Shown here: positions 25,601 to 32,639 of the stretch, one piece after another
Layout: every line of letters begins with the position of its first letter
How positions within the stretch are numbered: the first letter of the stretch is position 1
Assembly (NCBI RefSeq): GCF_025290835.2
Contig: NZ_JAOCQD020000002.1
Location: 372,001-436,000, forward strand
Source of the DNA: Aquabacterium sp. OR-4
GTDB lineage: Bacteria > Pseudomonadota > Gammaproteobacteria > Burkholderiales > Burkholderiaceae_C
Reading direction: 5' to 3'
Length of the DNA: 64,000 nt
The notes under the pieces: model-generated
What the model was told of the DNA's origin: nothing
Databases searched by the model: none
What the model saw: the letters and a program-made list of their open reading frames with translations, nothing else
Program-made: the position numbers and the translations under genes

Positions 25601-27301
25601 GCCGTCGTCGGCGCGCACGCCAAAGGCGCCCAGCCGGGCCAGCGCCTCGGCCGCGGGCAGCGCATCGCCCAGCACCACGGCCAGCAGCGCGGCCATGGCC
25701 ACCGCCGGCTGGCCGGCCTGGCGCCCGGCCGCGGCGGCCTGGGCCAGCAGCGCGCGCCGGCGTTCGTAGACCCGGCTCTCGTGGGCCTCGGCCATCAGCT
25801 CGAACACCCGCACCCAGTCGGCCGATTCCAGCGGCGGCAGGCGCTGGCCGACCCCCATGACGAAGTGCAGGCGCTCGGCCGACATGGCGGCCCAGCGCTC
25901 GATGCCTTCGAATGCGGCATGAAAGCCGTCGAGCCCGGCATCGGCCACCGCGCCCACCGGGTGGCTGCGCAGATCGAGCGCCACGGCCAGCCACTGCGCC
26001 ACATCGCGCCGGCGCCGCTGCTCGGCGGGCAGCTGCCAGTCGGGGCTGGCGCGCTTGCGGCGGGCAGCGGCCTCGATCAGCCGGGCGATCTCGGCCCAGG
26101 CGCCTTCGATCTGCAGGCGCGCCAGCATCATGCGGCGAAAGTCGTCAAGCGACAGCCGCAGGCGCTGCTGCACAAAGGCCTGCACGTCGGGGCGGGTGGG
26201 CAGCGCCGCCAGCGCCTGCTCGGCGCTCTTGACCTCGGGCAGGCCATCGTAGAAATGGGCGTAGCCCGCGGCATCGAGTCCCAGCGCGCGCGCCAGGTTG
26301 GCCTCGAAATCCTGCACCTCGCCGGCGGCATAGGCCTGGCCGGGCCGCACCGCGGCCGCCACCTGCGCCAGCACGGCCGCCACCGTGGCGGCCTCGCCGG
26401 CCTCGCGCTCCTGGCGCTGGCGGCGCAGGCGCATCAGCTCGCGGTAGTCATCGAGCAGCGGCATGGCAAAGGCGTCGATCACGCGCTGCACCACGGCGGC
26501 AGCGGCCTGCAGCGCGTTGAAGTCGATCTCGGGCCGCTGGCCGCTGGGCACCGCCGGAATGCCGGGCACGATGGGCGCCGGCAGCGCATCACCCGGTGCC
26601 GGCTGGCCCAGCGCGATGCGCCACATGGACACAAAGGCCTGCTGCCGCGTGCCGCTGACCCGGTGCGCAAAGGCCGCCTCGCGCAGGCCGGTGCGGCGGA
26701 TGTCGGCGTGCAGGCTGCGCAGCTGGGCCACCTGCAGGCCGCTGACCACCAGATCGGCCTGCGTGGTGTAAATGCGCTGGCGACCGGCCGCGTCCTGGCC
26801 GGCATCGAGCGCGGTGCCGGCCGGCAACAGCAGGCGCTGCGCCGTGGCCTCGGCCTGTGCCAGCACATGCAGCCGGTCGGGCAGCGCCGGCCGGCGCTGC
26901 AGGCGCAGGGTGTCGCGGTAGAGCAGCGCCAGATGGCGCGCGCTGATGCCGTTGATGGCCGCGCGCGTGCGCCCCAGCAAGGCCACAAAGGCCAGCAGCA
27001 GCGCCACGTGCGGACGGCTCAGGCGCTCGGGCAGCGGGCCCGGCAGCCGCGGCCCGGGCGGCGCCTGCTGCAGCAGCGCCGCGGCGGCGGCCAGCGCGGC
27101 GTCATCGTCGCCCAGCAGGCCGCGCCAGTCGGCGCTGTCGCTGCCGTCGGCCTCGTCGGTGAACACCAGTTCACGGGCATAGGCCCGCACAAAGGCCAGC
27201 CAGTCGTGCGCGCCGCGGGGGTCGAGCACGGCATGGGCCGGGTCGAGCTCGGGCCAGTGGCGGGCCGCCTGGCTGGTGCCGTCGGACGCAAGTGCGGGCA
27301 T
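22673..27301 (-). CDS. eCIS baseplate J/gp6-like wedge protein (Afp11/Pvc11-like)
   Basis: This 1542-residue protein is called from the ATG at 27301; the frame is open to a TTG at 27421 inside the upstream gene. The N-terminus DGTSQAARHWPELDPAHAVLD with the following DWLAFVRAYARELVF is the typical opening of the Afp11 family. The C-terminal 250 residues form the baseplate J-like part: AFGGRPAEDDAAFRVRASER, LTPWDVERLVLEHFAQLHKV, and VINPHVVLLKLRCGIRLRPG with HANSILHFIEQRDEVDYV. An Asp-Ala/Asp-Thr repeat lies near residue 1250. In Afp/PVC this protein forms the wedge of the baseplate around the spike. The large middle region has no clear domain. Confidence 0.85.
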   Translation of the reverse strand: MPALASDGTSQAARHWPELDPAHAVLDPRGAHDWLAFVRAYARELVFTDEADGSDSADWRGLLGDDDAALAAAAALLQQAPPGPRLPGPLPERLSRPHVALLLAFVALLGRTRAAINGISARHLALLYRDTLRLQRRPALPDRLHVLAQAEATAQRLLLPAGTALDAGQDAAGRQRIYTTQADLVVSGLQVAQLRSLHADIRRTGLREAAFAHRVSGTRQQAFVSMWRIALGQPAPGDALPAPIVPGIPAVPSGQRPEIDFNALQAAAAVVQRVIDAFAMPLLDDYRELMRLRRQRQEREAGEAATVAAVLAQVAAAVRPGQAYAAGEVQDFEANLARALGLDAAGYAHFYDGLPEVKSAEQALAALPTRPDVQAFVQQRLRLSLDDFRRMMLARLQIEGAWAEIARLIEAAARRKRASPDWQLPAEQRRRRDVAQWLAVALDLRSHPVGAVADAGLDGFHAAFEGIERWAAMSAERLHFVMGVGQRLPPLESADWVRVFELMAEAHESRVYERRRALLAQAAAAGRQAGQPAVAMAALLAVVLGDALPAAEALARLGAFGVRADDGEAVARAQAGQPLDDATWLRLLGVLEVAQRNRENFVPEPPQQVQWRWLHALADARQAAPAAAAATPGASRWPPFGQVAAARAAQPPAELLGCAFASPLLWLAEGQRTVQLLLGFDGAAAAFDAAALRRLMAPPEGQGHSATQLPWLVQISTEKGWETPQQVTLDWLPAAANPAGASPGPAGGMGGYPAVPGVDTTGLRLLRLGLELGPRQPASAAPRLAVHGLNQATPVLRLMLRPVWDDVLEAWTSPYTLLRRLRLQRVKLSVGVSGLASLLLRNDDAVLDARKPFEPFGFQPAAGARLQIGHAELACKPLDSVGFRFEWMGAPAALDAHYANYEGALKAASFTARVGLRDGRLFSPADRLMRLFGDGSTADAVQQQVTPLPDPGTPAWPQVPEALASDVGEWPRCLVWELAGDFQHAVYPGQALKKSLQLAAAIAARREGLDAASFQVNAPYTPKLKRLLVDYSASIERAVPALGRSAAGQPREALLQLLHLHPFGSTAPGTAELAAGAALLPAYDDEGELYIGLSGARPPQRLSLLLQLAEGSADPDVAPPALQWSVLSANRWQSLQGQGGAAGQGTEAAGQAGANSSGLLVDGTHGLIHAGIVELALPAVQPSTLLPGADGAAPLLWLRVAAAQGSRGVCQVLGVHPDAVLAERQLPAGPHGGDVDSGADPDADTDADADADTDATLRDGPLPAHSIAAPLAPLAGLAALQQPYSAFGGRPAEDDAAFRVRASERLRHRGRALTPWDVERLVLEHFAQLHKVRCLRADEFEPALAPPPGTVTVVVVPDMVQRQPFDPSSPKVPADQIRDIAAFLTERLPTGARLRVINPHVVLLKLRCGIRLRPGVDEGPALQRINDALNRHLAPWAWAEGSDLVIGGRIHANSILHFIEQRDEVDYVAELRLFTADDGHWRLAADRSAVDGQGPAASPGRPDGVLVPAAQHELLVIGQADYRAEGLDGIGHMKLELDFIVA

Positions 27302-27386
27302 GGTGGGCGTGTGGCGCGGTGCGTCGGTGAAAAAAGGGGTGGGGTGATCGGGGCGGAGATCGGCGCTGGGCGGTTGACGCGGCGGC

Positions 27387-27821
27387 TCAGGTGGCCTTGA
27401 CCTTGAGGTTGGTGCTGACAAACTGCCCCTGGCCGCTGTAGCTGGGGCTGCCGTCGGGCACCGGTGCGCCGGGCCCGGGTGGTGGCTGCATGGCCGGCAC
27501 CTGCACCTCGAACCGGGCGTTGAACATGGCGCCCTTCAGCAGCATGGGCTTGCCGCCGGTGTGGCAGTGCTGGGCCTTCTGGTTGGCGGCCAGGCTGGCG
27601 ATCTTGAGCGTGCCGCTGCCGGGGATGCAGTACTGCGGCGTCATGTAGCTGCAGCCGGGCACCGACACGCTGCTTTCGTCGCCGTCCACGCAGATCTTCT
27701 TGCCACCCGCGGTGGCCGGGCCGCTGGCCCGCAAGCGCCCGGGCTGCACCACCACCAGGGCCGCGCCGAACATCGGCACGAACACCGCCTGGTCACCATC
27801 GATCAGCACCGTGTCGAGCAT
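27387..27821 (-). CDS. eCIS PAAR-like spike tip protein (Afp10/Pvc10-like)
   Basis: This 144-residue protein starts with MLDTVLIDGDQAVFVPMFGAA and has KKICVDGDESSVSVPGCSYMT, the Gly-rich cysteine-containing strands typical of PAAR-like tip proteins in CIS loci. It would form the sharp apex at the end of the VgrG-like spike. No C-terminal toxin extension is present: after TLKIASLAANQKAQHCHTGG and a short Pro-rich tail the protein ends. Its place between gp25 and baseplate J is the same as in Afp and PVC operons. Confidence 0.75.
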   Translation of the reverse strand: MLDTVLIDGDQAVFVPMFGAALVVVQPGRLRASGPATAGGKKICVDGDESSVSVPGCSYMTPQYCIPGSGTLKIASLAANQKAQHCHTGGKPMLLKGAMFNARFEVQVPAMQPPPGPGAPVPDGSPSYSGQGQFVSTNLKVKAT

Positions 27822-27836
27822 CTGCGGCCCCTGCCC

Positions 27837-28259
27837 TCACCCGCCGTCGAGCGGGCGCACCGCCTCGTCGACATGGAAGGGCCACACCATGTTGAAGCGC
27901 GAGTTGGTGGCGCGCACGGTGTAGTCGACCGCCACCACCAGCACGCCCTCGTCGGCCCGCTCGGTGCCCACCTCCACGCTGTTGAGCTGCACCCGCGGCT
28001 CGTATTCGAGGATGGCGTCGCTGACCAGATCGCGCACCTGGCCCACCAGCGAGGGCGTGATCTCGGCAAACAGAAACTCGGCCAGATCGCAGCCATAACG
28101 CTCGAGCAGCACCCGCTCGCCGCGGCGCGTGGCCAGCAGGATGGCCAGGCTCTCGGCCACATCGTCGGTGCCGCTGGCCATGGCCACGCCCTCGCCAGCC
28201 GCGGCAAAGCGCGGCGGAAAAGCCCAGCCGCGGCCGAGAAAGGCGTCGGCGCCGGCCAT
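27837..28259 (-). CDS. eCIS gp25-like baseplate wedge (Afp9/Pvc9-like)
   Basis: This 140-residue protein has the gp25/GPW fold signature: an N-terminal FLGRGWAFPPRF strand, VAESLAILLATRRGERVLLERYGC (the helix and turn of gp25, which usually includes Pro-Gly-Glu-Arg), and FAEITPSLVGQVRDLVSDAILEYEPRV. It is the small wedge component that links baseplate and sheath. The stop codon of the upstream small gene ends five bases before this start, consistent with translational coupling. Confidence 0.87.
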   Translation of the reverse strand: MAGADAFLGRGWAFPPRFAAAGEGVAMASGTDDVAESLAILLATRRGERVLLERYGCDLAEFLFAEITPSLVGQVRDLVSDAILEYEPRVQLNSVEVGTERADEGVLVVAVDYTVRATNSRFNMVWPFHVDEAVRPLDGG

Positions 28260-28264
28260 GCGGC

Positions 28265-28513
28265 TCAGCCCTGCCCGCCCTGCAGGCCCGGCAACTGCGC
28301 CGCGGCCTGGGCCTGGATGCGCCCGACCAGCGCGTACACCCGCGCAAAGGGCAAGGCGCCCACGGCTTCGAGCAGCAGGTTCACGTCGTCGAGCGACAGC
28401 TGCAGCTGAAGCACCGGCGCCGCAGTACCCGGGTGGGCGGCCGCCTGGGCCGGCGTGTGGGTGGCCGTTTGTGTGGCCGCTTGCGTGGCCGATGCAGGAA
28501 GAGGTGCGTTCAT
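28265..28513 (-). CDS. small eCIS operon protein of unknown role
   Basis: This 82-residue protein has an Ala/Thr/His-rich N-terminus (likely disordered) and a conserved-looking C-terminal helix pair: LQLSLDDVNLLLEAVGALPF, then ARVYALVGRIQAQAAAQL. I recall similar short proteins in other CIS loci at this position but cannot name a family. It is tightly packed (13 bp after VgrG, 5 bp before gp25), so it is surely part of the structural operon. It could be an assembly factor or a minor baseplate protein. Confidence 0.6.
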   Translation of the reverse strand: MNAPLPASATQAATQTATHTPAQAAAHPGTAAPVLQLQLSLDDVNLLLEAVGALPFARVYALVGRIQAQAAAQLPGLQGGQG

Positions 28514-28526
28514 GGTGGCGGGTTCC

Positions 28527-30167
28527 TTACTTCAGGTCGATCTTGGCGCCCTTGACGGTGACGTTGCCGCTGGCCTCGAGGCTGAGGTCCTTCACCGACT
28601 TGATGCGCACGCCGTCCTGGTCCAGCACGATCTGGTTGCCGTGGCTGTCCTCGAGCGTGATGGCCTTGGCGTCGTCGTCGAGCAGCACCTGGTGGCCGGC
28701 GGGGGTCTTGAGCAGCAGGCTCTTCTTCTTGTCGTCGAGCACCAGCTGCAGGCCGCTGCGCGTGGCAAAGCCCGACAGACTGTCGTCGGCGCTGTCATCG
28801 AGCACGGCCTTGGGTGGCTCGTGGCCGGGCCCGTGCAGGCTGCCCAGCACCACCGGCTGGCGCGGGTCGCCGTGCAGGCAGGCCAGCACCACCTGGTCGT
28901 TGACGGCCGGGCGCAGCTGCCAGCCGCGCTCCTTGCCGGCCACCGGCGCGGCCACCCGCGCCCACAGCGTGACCGGCGGATCGTCGGTGCCCAGCAGCTT
29001 GACCTGCACGCGAAACTGGCCATCGGGGTCGCCATGCACCTGGGTCACCACGCCCAGGCTCAGCCCGGTGTCGGGCGGGTTCAGGCCGGCCGCCGCGGGC
29101 GAGGCCAGGCCTTCGGCGCGGTGGTGCGGCTTGGCGGGCAGGCCCAGCTGCAGATCGGTGAGCCACAGGCCGTTGGCGATGCGGTGGGCCAGGCCGGTGA
29201 TCGGCACGGTGCCGGCAAAGCGCTGGCCCATGCCCTCGAGCGACATGCCGGCCAGCAGCGCCGCCTTGGGCAGGCCTTGCACGGTGACACGGCCGCGCAC
29301 GGCGGCCAGCTCGGCGCGCGTCAGCACGGCGTCGGCCCAGGCGGCCAGTTCGTCGCTGTGCGCGGGCGCCAGCGCGGCCAGGGTTTGCGGCGGGCCGCTC
29401 AGTGCCCGGGCCAGGCTGGCGCTGCGCGAATCACCGGGCGCCAGCGTGGGCGGTGACCTGCCCTGGGCACTGGCCAGCTTGCCGCCAGGCAGATCCCAGC
29501 CGGTGGCCGAGACCCGGGAGCTCGCCGCCAGACCGTCGATTTCGAGCGAGAAGTCGACCACCAGATCGAGGCCCAGGCGCAGCGCGAAGTCGGCCCGCGC
29601 CGGAGCCTCGAGCTTGCGCCAGGACAGCTGACCGTCGTGGGCCAGCACCACGCAGCCATTGGCCTCGGCCCGGGTGACCAGAAAGTCCCAGTCGGTGCAG
29701 TCGAACTGCACCAGGGCCGGATGCTGGTAGGCCGTGGCGTCCACACGCCCGGTCTTCAGGCTCGCAGCGCGCACCAGCTTGCTGAACACGGCGCTGTCGG
29801 CCTGCTTCTCGAACAGCGCGGTGTGGCGGCCCTGCGTGAGCTGGTGGGCCATGTCGCGCAGCTCGATGCGCAGCGTGCCGCCCTGCGGGTTCGCCTCGAC
29901 GGCATGGCGCACCACCGGCCCGCGAAACAGCGTGACCTTGGTGGACGGATCGTCCGTGTAGCCCGCGGTGATCTCCACCTGCTTGCCCACCGCAAACACC
30001 GCGCTGTCGCTGATCGGGAAGGTGCCCGCAGGCGGATCACCGTCGATGAACAGCAGTTGCGCCGAGGGCAGCCGGTTGAGCTCGCGGCGCACATCCACCG
30101 ACAGCAGCGAGATCGACGGATCGACCGCCTGGCCTTCGCTGAGGATCTGGACATCGACAACGCTCAT
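28527..30167 (-). CDS. eCIS VgrG-like spike protein (Afp8/Pvc8-like)
   Basis: This 546-residue protein has the gp27/Phage_GPD-like N-terminal domain (IEITAGYTDDPSTKV-type start at residues 60-80 and CTDWDFLVTRAEANGCVV near residue 165), a gp5 OB-fold (GVVTQVHGDPDGQFRVQVKL near residue 375 and WQLRPAVNDQVVLACLHGDP), and a C-terminal triplex beta-helix with repeated short strands (GLQLVLDDKKKSLLLKTPAG, HGNQIVLDQDGVRIKS). It would form the trimeric spike under the PAAR tip. No effector domain is appended. Its ATG overlaps the stop of the upstream gene by four bases (ATGA). Confidence 0.88.
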   Translation of the reverse strand: MSVVDVQILSEGQAVDPSISLLSVDVRRELNRLPSAQLLFIDGDPPAGTFPISDSAVFAVGKQVEITAGYTDDPSTKVTLFRGPVVRHAVEANPQGGTLRIELRDMAHQLTQGRHTALFEKQADSAVFSKLVRAASLKTGRVDATAYQHPALVQFDCTDWDFLVTRAEANGCVVLAHDGQLSWRKLEAPARADFALRLGLDLVVDFSLEIDGLAASSRVSATGWDLPGGKLASAQGRSPPTLAPGDSRSASLARALSGPPQTLAALAPAHSDELAAWADAVLTRAELAAVRGRVTVQGLPKAALLAGMSLEGMGQRFAGTVPITGLAHRIANGLWLTDLQLGLPAKPHHRAEGLASPAAAGLNPPDTGLSLGVVTQVHGDPDGQFRVQVKLLGTDDPPVTLWARVAAPVAGKERGWQLRPAVNDQVVLACLHGDPRQPVVLGSLHGPGHEPPKAVLDDSADDSLSGFATRSGLQLVLDDKKKSLLLKTPAGHQVLLDDDAKAITLEDSHGNQIVLDQDGVRIKSVKDLSLEASGNVTVKGAKIDLK

Positions 30168-30904
30168 GATGCCGTGCGGCCTGCTCCGCCCGCGCCCGCG
30201 GCGGGCAGCAGGGGCTTGAACAGCAGCGTCATGCCTGGCGCCAGCACCCGAAAGTCATCGAGCCCGTTGTCGCGCGCCACCTTCAGGTAGTGGCGCGACG
30301 AGCCGTAGATCTCGTGGCACAGCAGCGGCAGCGTGTCGCCGGCCTTCACCACGCGGGCGTGGGTGAGATCGGGCGAGTTCTTGCCGGCCTCGCGAAAGAT
30401 CTTCTTGGCACTCTTGTCCTCGACCAGCTGCACATCGAGCTCGGCGCGCAGCGGATCGCCCGATTCGTCGAACAGCGTGTAGCGGATGTCCAGCTTCTTG
30501 AGCCGGCAGTCGAAGCTGAATTCGCCCCAGCGCACCCGCAGGAAATGCGGCTCGTGGATGTCGCCGTTCATGCGCAGGCACAGCTTCTCGAAGCGGGCGA
30601 TGTCCTTCCTGACGCTGGGCGGGTCGAGCATGGCCGACAGGCCGATGCGATCGACCCCGGTGCCGTCGAACACCAGCTTCAGGCCCAGCTTGCCGGGCGG
30701 CGTGTAGGCATAGCGGGCGGGTCGCCCCGGCGTGTTCAAGCCTTGCAGCGTGGCCGAGTCGTAGGCCACCTCGTGGCTGCGCTCGAGGCTGGTGGGGTTG
30801 AACATCACCTCCATGCGCGGCGGATCGGCCGGCTTGCCGCGATCAACATCGCGGTAGGCCTCGATGCGCAGCTTCTCCAGCTTGAAGAGCGATGGCAGGC
30901 CCAT
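30164..30904 (-). CDS. eCIS LysM-domain tube/baseplate connector (Afp7/Pvc7-like)
   Basis: This 246-residue protein is called from the ATG at 30904, five bases after the preceding stop. The first 150 residues, with LEKLRIEAYRDVDRG and VMFNPTSLERSHEVAYD, match the CIS tube-protein family that links tube and spike; the FNP motif is a hallmark. The last 60 residues (ARVVKAGDTLPLLCHEIYGS with YLKVARDNGLDDFRVLAPGM) are a LysM-like module, which in phage gp53-like proteins clamps the hub. Confidence 0.85.
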   Translation of the reverse strand: MGLPSLFKLEKLRIEAYRDVDRGKPADPPRMEVMFNPTSLERSHEVAYDSATLQGLNTPGRPARYAYTPPGKLGLKLVFDGTGVDRIGLSAMLDPPSVRKDIARFEKLCLRMNGDIHEPHFLRVRWGEFSFDCRLKKLDIRYTLFDESGDPLRAELDVQLVEDKSAKKIFREAGKNSPDLTHARVVKAGDTLPLLCHEIYGSSRHYLKVARDNGLDDFRVLAPGMTLLFKPLLPAAGAGGAGRTAS

Positions 30905-30909
30905 GCTGC

Positions 30910-31101
30910 TCAGCGCTCGCGCTGCCGGGCCAGGATCTGCAGCACCTGGCGCACGCATTCCTGCACCAGCGCCTGGGTGTCGAAGGGCGGGCCGTCGGCG
31001 CCCGGGTGCTGCGCCTGCTCGGCCGGGCTGCTGGACGGCGCGCTGCCGTCGTGCAGGCCGACCTGGGTGCGGATGACCAGTTCCTTGATCTCGATGGGCA
31101 T
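30910..31101 (-). CDS. DUF5908-family small eCIS protein (Afp6-like position)
   Basis: This 63-residue protein begins MPIEIKELVIRTQV, the diagnostic start of DUF5908 proteins that occur almost only in CIS operons. A Ser/Pro-rich linker is followed by a C-terminal helix (LVQECVRQVLQILARQRER). Its role is unknown; the location before the Afp7-like gene suggests an assembly or tube-termination function. Confidence 0.75.
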   Translation of the reverse strand: MPIEIKELVIRTQVGLHDGSAPSSSPAEQAQHPGADGPPFDTQALVQECVRQVLQILARQRER

Positions 31102-31149
31102 GGGGCAATGACTCGGCTGGGGCGTTGAGCAAGGGGGCTGCGGCGGCGG

Positions 31150-31596
31150 CTACAGCCGCATGGGCTGCATGCGGGTGTAGGCCAGCTCCAGCGTGTCGAT
31201 CACCAGGCCGGGCTCGCTGGCATCCAGGTCGGAGGTGGCCCACTTGACCGGCCAGGCCTTCATGAACAGCCAGGCGGCCAGTGGCGCGTTGTCGGCCGAC
31301 AGCAGCGTGATCAGCACGTTGGAGGTCAGGAACTTGAAGCTGCTCAGGCTGGCGTTGAACTCGAGGCTCAGCGGCGAGCCGATGACCATGCCGCGCTCGA
31401 GCACCAGGTTGCCGTGGCGCACGCCCTTGGGCAGCTGCAGCTGGTAGGTGTTGGCGCCACCCTGGGGCAGCACTTCGGTATCGACATCGATGGCCAGGCC
31501 CGACACCCGGCGAAAACGCAGGTCAATCGGATTGGGCACCGCCCCGCCGGCCAGAAACAGCACGGCAAAGCGCATGCCGAGAATCGGTTCAGCCAT
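31150..31596 (-). CDS. eCIS inner-tube protein 3 (gp19-like)
   Basis: This 148-residue protein belongs to the T4 gp19/Afp1-5 tube family: MRFAVLFLAGGAVPNPIDLR, FRRVSGLAIDVDTEVLPQGG, VRHGNLVLERGMV, and the closing DTLELAYTRMQPMRL. It is the most divergent of the three consecutive tube genes, as expected for an Afp5-like protein that sits next to the baseplate and starts the tube. Confidence 0.85.
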   Translation of the reverse strand: MAEPILGMRFAVLFLAGGAVPNPIDLRFRRVSGLAIDVDTEVLPQGGANTYQLQLPKGVRHGNLVLERGMVIGSPLSLEFNASLSSFKFLTSNVLITLLSADNAPLAAWLFMKAWPVKWATSDLDASEPGLVIDTLELAYTRMQPMRL

Positions 31597-31632
31597 CGCC
31601 GTGCTCCGTGGGCCCTGCCAGACTGGCGCCGG

Positions 31633-32076
31633 CTAGACCGGCTGCACGCGGATGCCGCAGGCCATCAGCGTGAGTGTCTCGACCGCGGCCTCGCCGCCCG
31701 CCGCCTGGAAGCTGGGGGCCTCGATCTTGACCAGGTAGGCGCGCTGCACATGCCACTGCAGCACCGGCGTGCCGGTGTGGTCGCACATCGACACGGTGAG
31801 CGTGCGCCGCTCGGCCGACTCGAGCCACTCGTACAGCGCATTGAGGCCGGCCACCACGCCGCGCTTGCACACCAGCGGCGCAAAGACCTCGTGGCGATAG
31901 ACCACGATGTCCTCACCCTCCACATGCGACAGGCCGTGCCGGTAGGTCTGGGTGCGCCATTCGCGCAGCAGGCCGCTCACCTCGGTGAAGGCCAGGGACT
32001 GGCCGCCGACATCGACGCGGAAGTTGTAGATCGCCAGCGGATAGGCCGCGGCCTGCTGCGCGATGCTGTGGGCCAT
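31633..32076 (-). CDS. eCIS inner-tube protein 2 (gp19-like)
   Basis: This 147-residue gp19-like tube protein has AAYPLAIYNFRVDVGGQSLAF, FTEVSGLLREWRTQTYRHGL, KRGVVAGLNALYEWLESAE and a final VETLTLMACGIRV. It shares the layout of its upstream neighbour (start AAYPLPVYNFRVEIDGQTVGF in that protein), so the two are probably old duplicates. It starts six bases after the stop of the first tube gene. Confidence 0.88.
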   Translation of the reverse strand: MAHSIAQQAAAYPLAIYNFRVDVGGQSLAFTEVSGLLREWRTQTYRHGLSHVEGEDIVVYRHEVFAPLVCKRGVVAGLNALYEWLESAERRTLTVSMCDHTGTPVLQWHVQRAYLVKIEAPSFQAAGGEAAVETLTLMACGIRVQPV

Positions 32077-32082
32077 GGCCGG

Positions 32083-32550
32083 TCAAGCCTGTTCGATGAT
32101 CAGCGCGTCGGCGGTGAGCTGCATGGTCTCGATCGCCACATCGTTGGCGCTGGCGGTGAAGGCCGGCGCATCCAGCTGGGTGGGAAAGGCGTTGATCACC
32201 TTCCAGCTGATCACCGGCGTGCCGGTCTCGTCGCACAGGCGCACCACCAGGTCCTTCTTGACCACGCGGTTCAGCGCCACCGTGCTGATCCAGTCGTACA
32301 GCACGGCCACGCTGACCCCGGTGACCACGCCCTTCTTCAGCGTGAGCGTGGTCACCTTGGGCTTGCCGGGCATGTACATGATGCGCGGGCCGGGGCCGGC
32401 GGTGGCGCTCTCGATGTGGGTGATGGTGTCGTAGGCGATGTTCAGCCCGGTGACCTCGGAGAAGCCCACGGTCTGGCCGTCGATCTCGACGCGGAAGTTG
32501 TAGACCGGCAGCGGGTACGCGGCCTTGATCTGGTCCTTGGTCATGGCCAT
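32083..32550 (-). CDS. eCIS inner-tube protein 1 (gp19-like, main tube)
   Basis: This 155-residue protein has a strong GAGGAGG ribosome-binding site just before its ATG. Conserved tube-family blocks are YPLPVYNFRVEIDGQTVGFS, SEVTGLNIAYDTITHIES, MYMPGKPKVTTLTLKKGVV and the C-terminal IETMQLTADALIIEQA. The best ribosome-binding site in the operon and the position right after the sheath suggest that this is the major tube subunit, through which cargo would pass. Confidence 0.9.
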   Translation of the reverse strand: MAMTKDQIKAAYPLPVYNFRVEIDGQTVGFSEVTGLNIAYDTITHIESATAGPGPRIMYMPGKPKVTTLTLKKGVVTGVSVAVLYDWISTVALNRVVKKDLVVRLCDETGTPVISWKVINAFPTQLDAPAFTASANDVAIETMQLTADALIIEQA

Positions 32551-32639
32551 GGCGGGCCTCCTCGGTGTTCGGGTTGGGCGTGGTCAGGCGTATCAGGCGC
32601 CGGCTGGTGCGGGCCGCGCAGCGGCCGCGGCCGCCGGCA

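Noticed and set aside
22421..27400. Long open frame (about 1650 codons) on the plus strand opposite the baseplate J gene, and similar antisense frames at 4638-6662, 18312-21281, 36179-38065 and elsewhere
   Set aside because: They are by-products of high GC content and codon bias of the real genes on the opposite strand. Their translations are rich in His/Gln/Gly/Arg without any family motif, while the minus-strand proteins have clear signatures.
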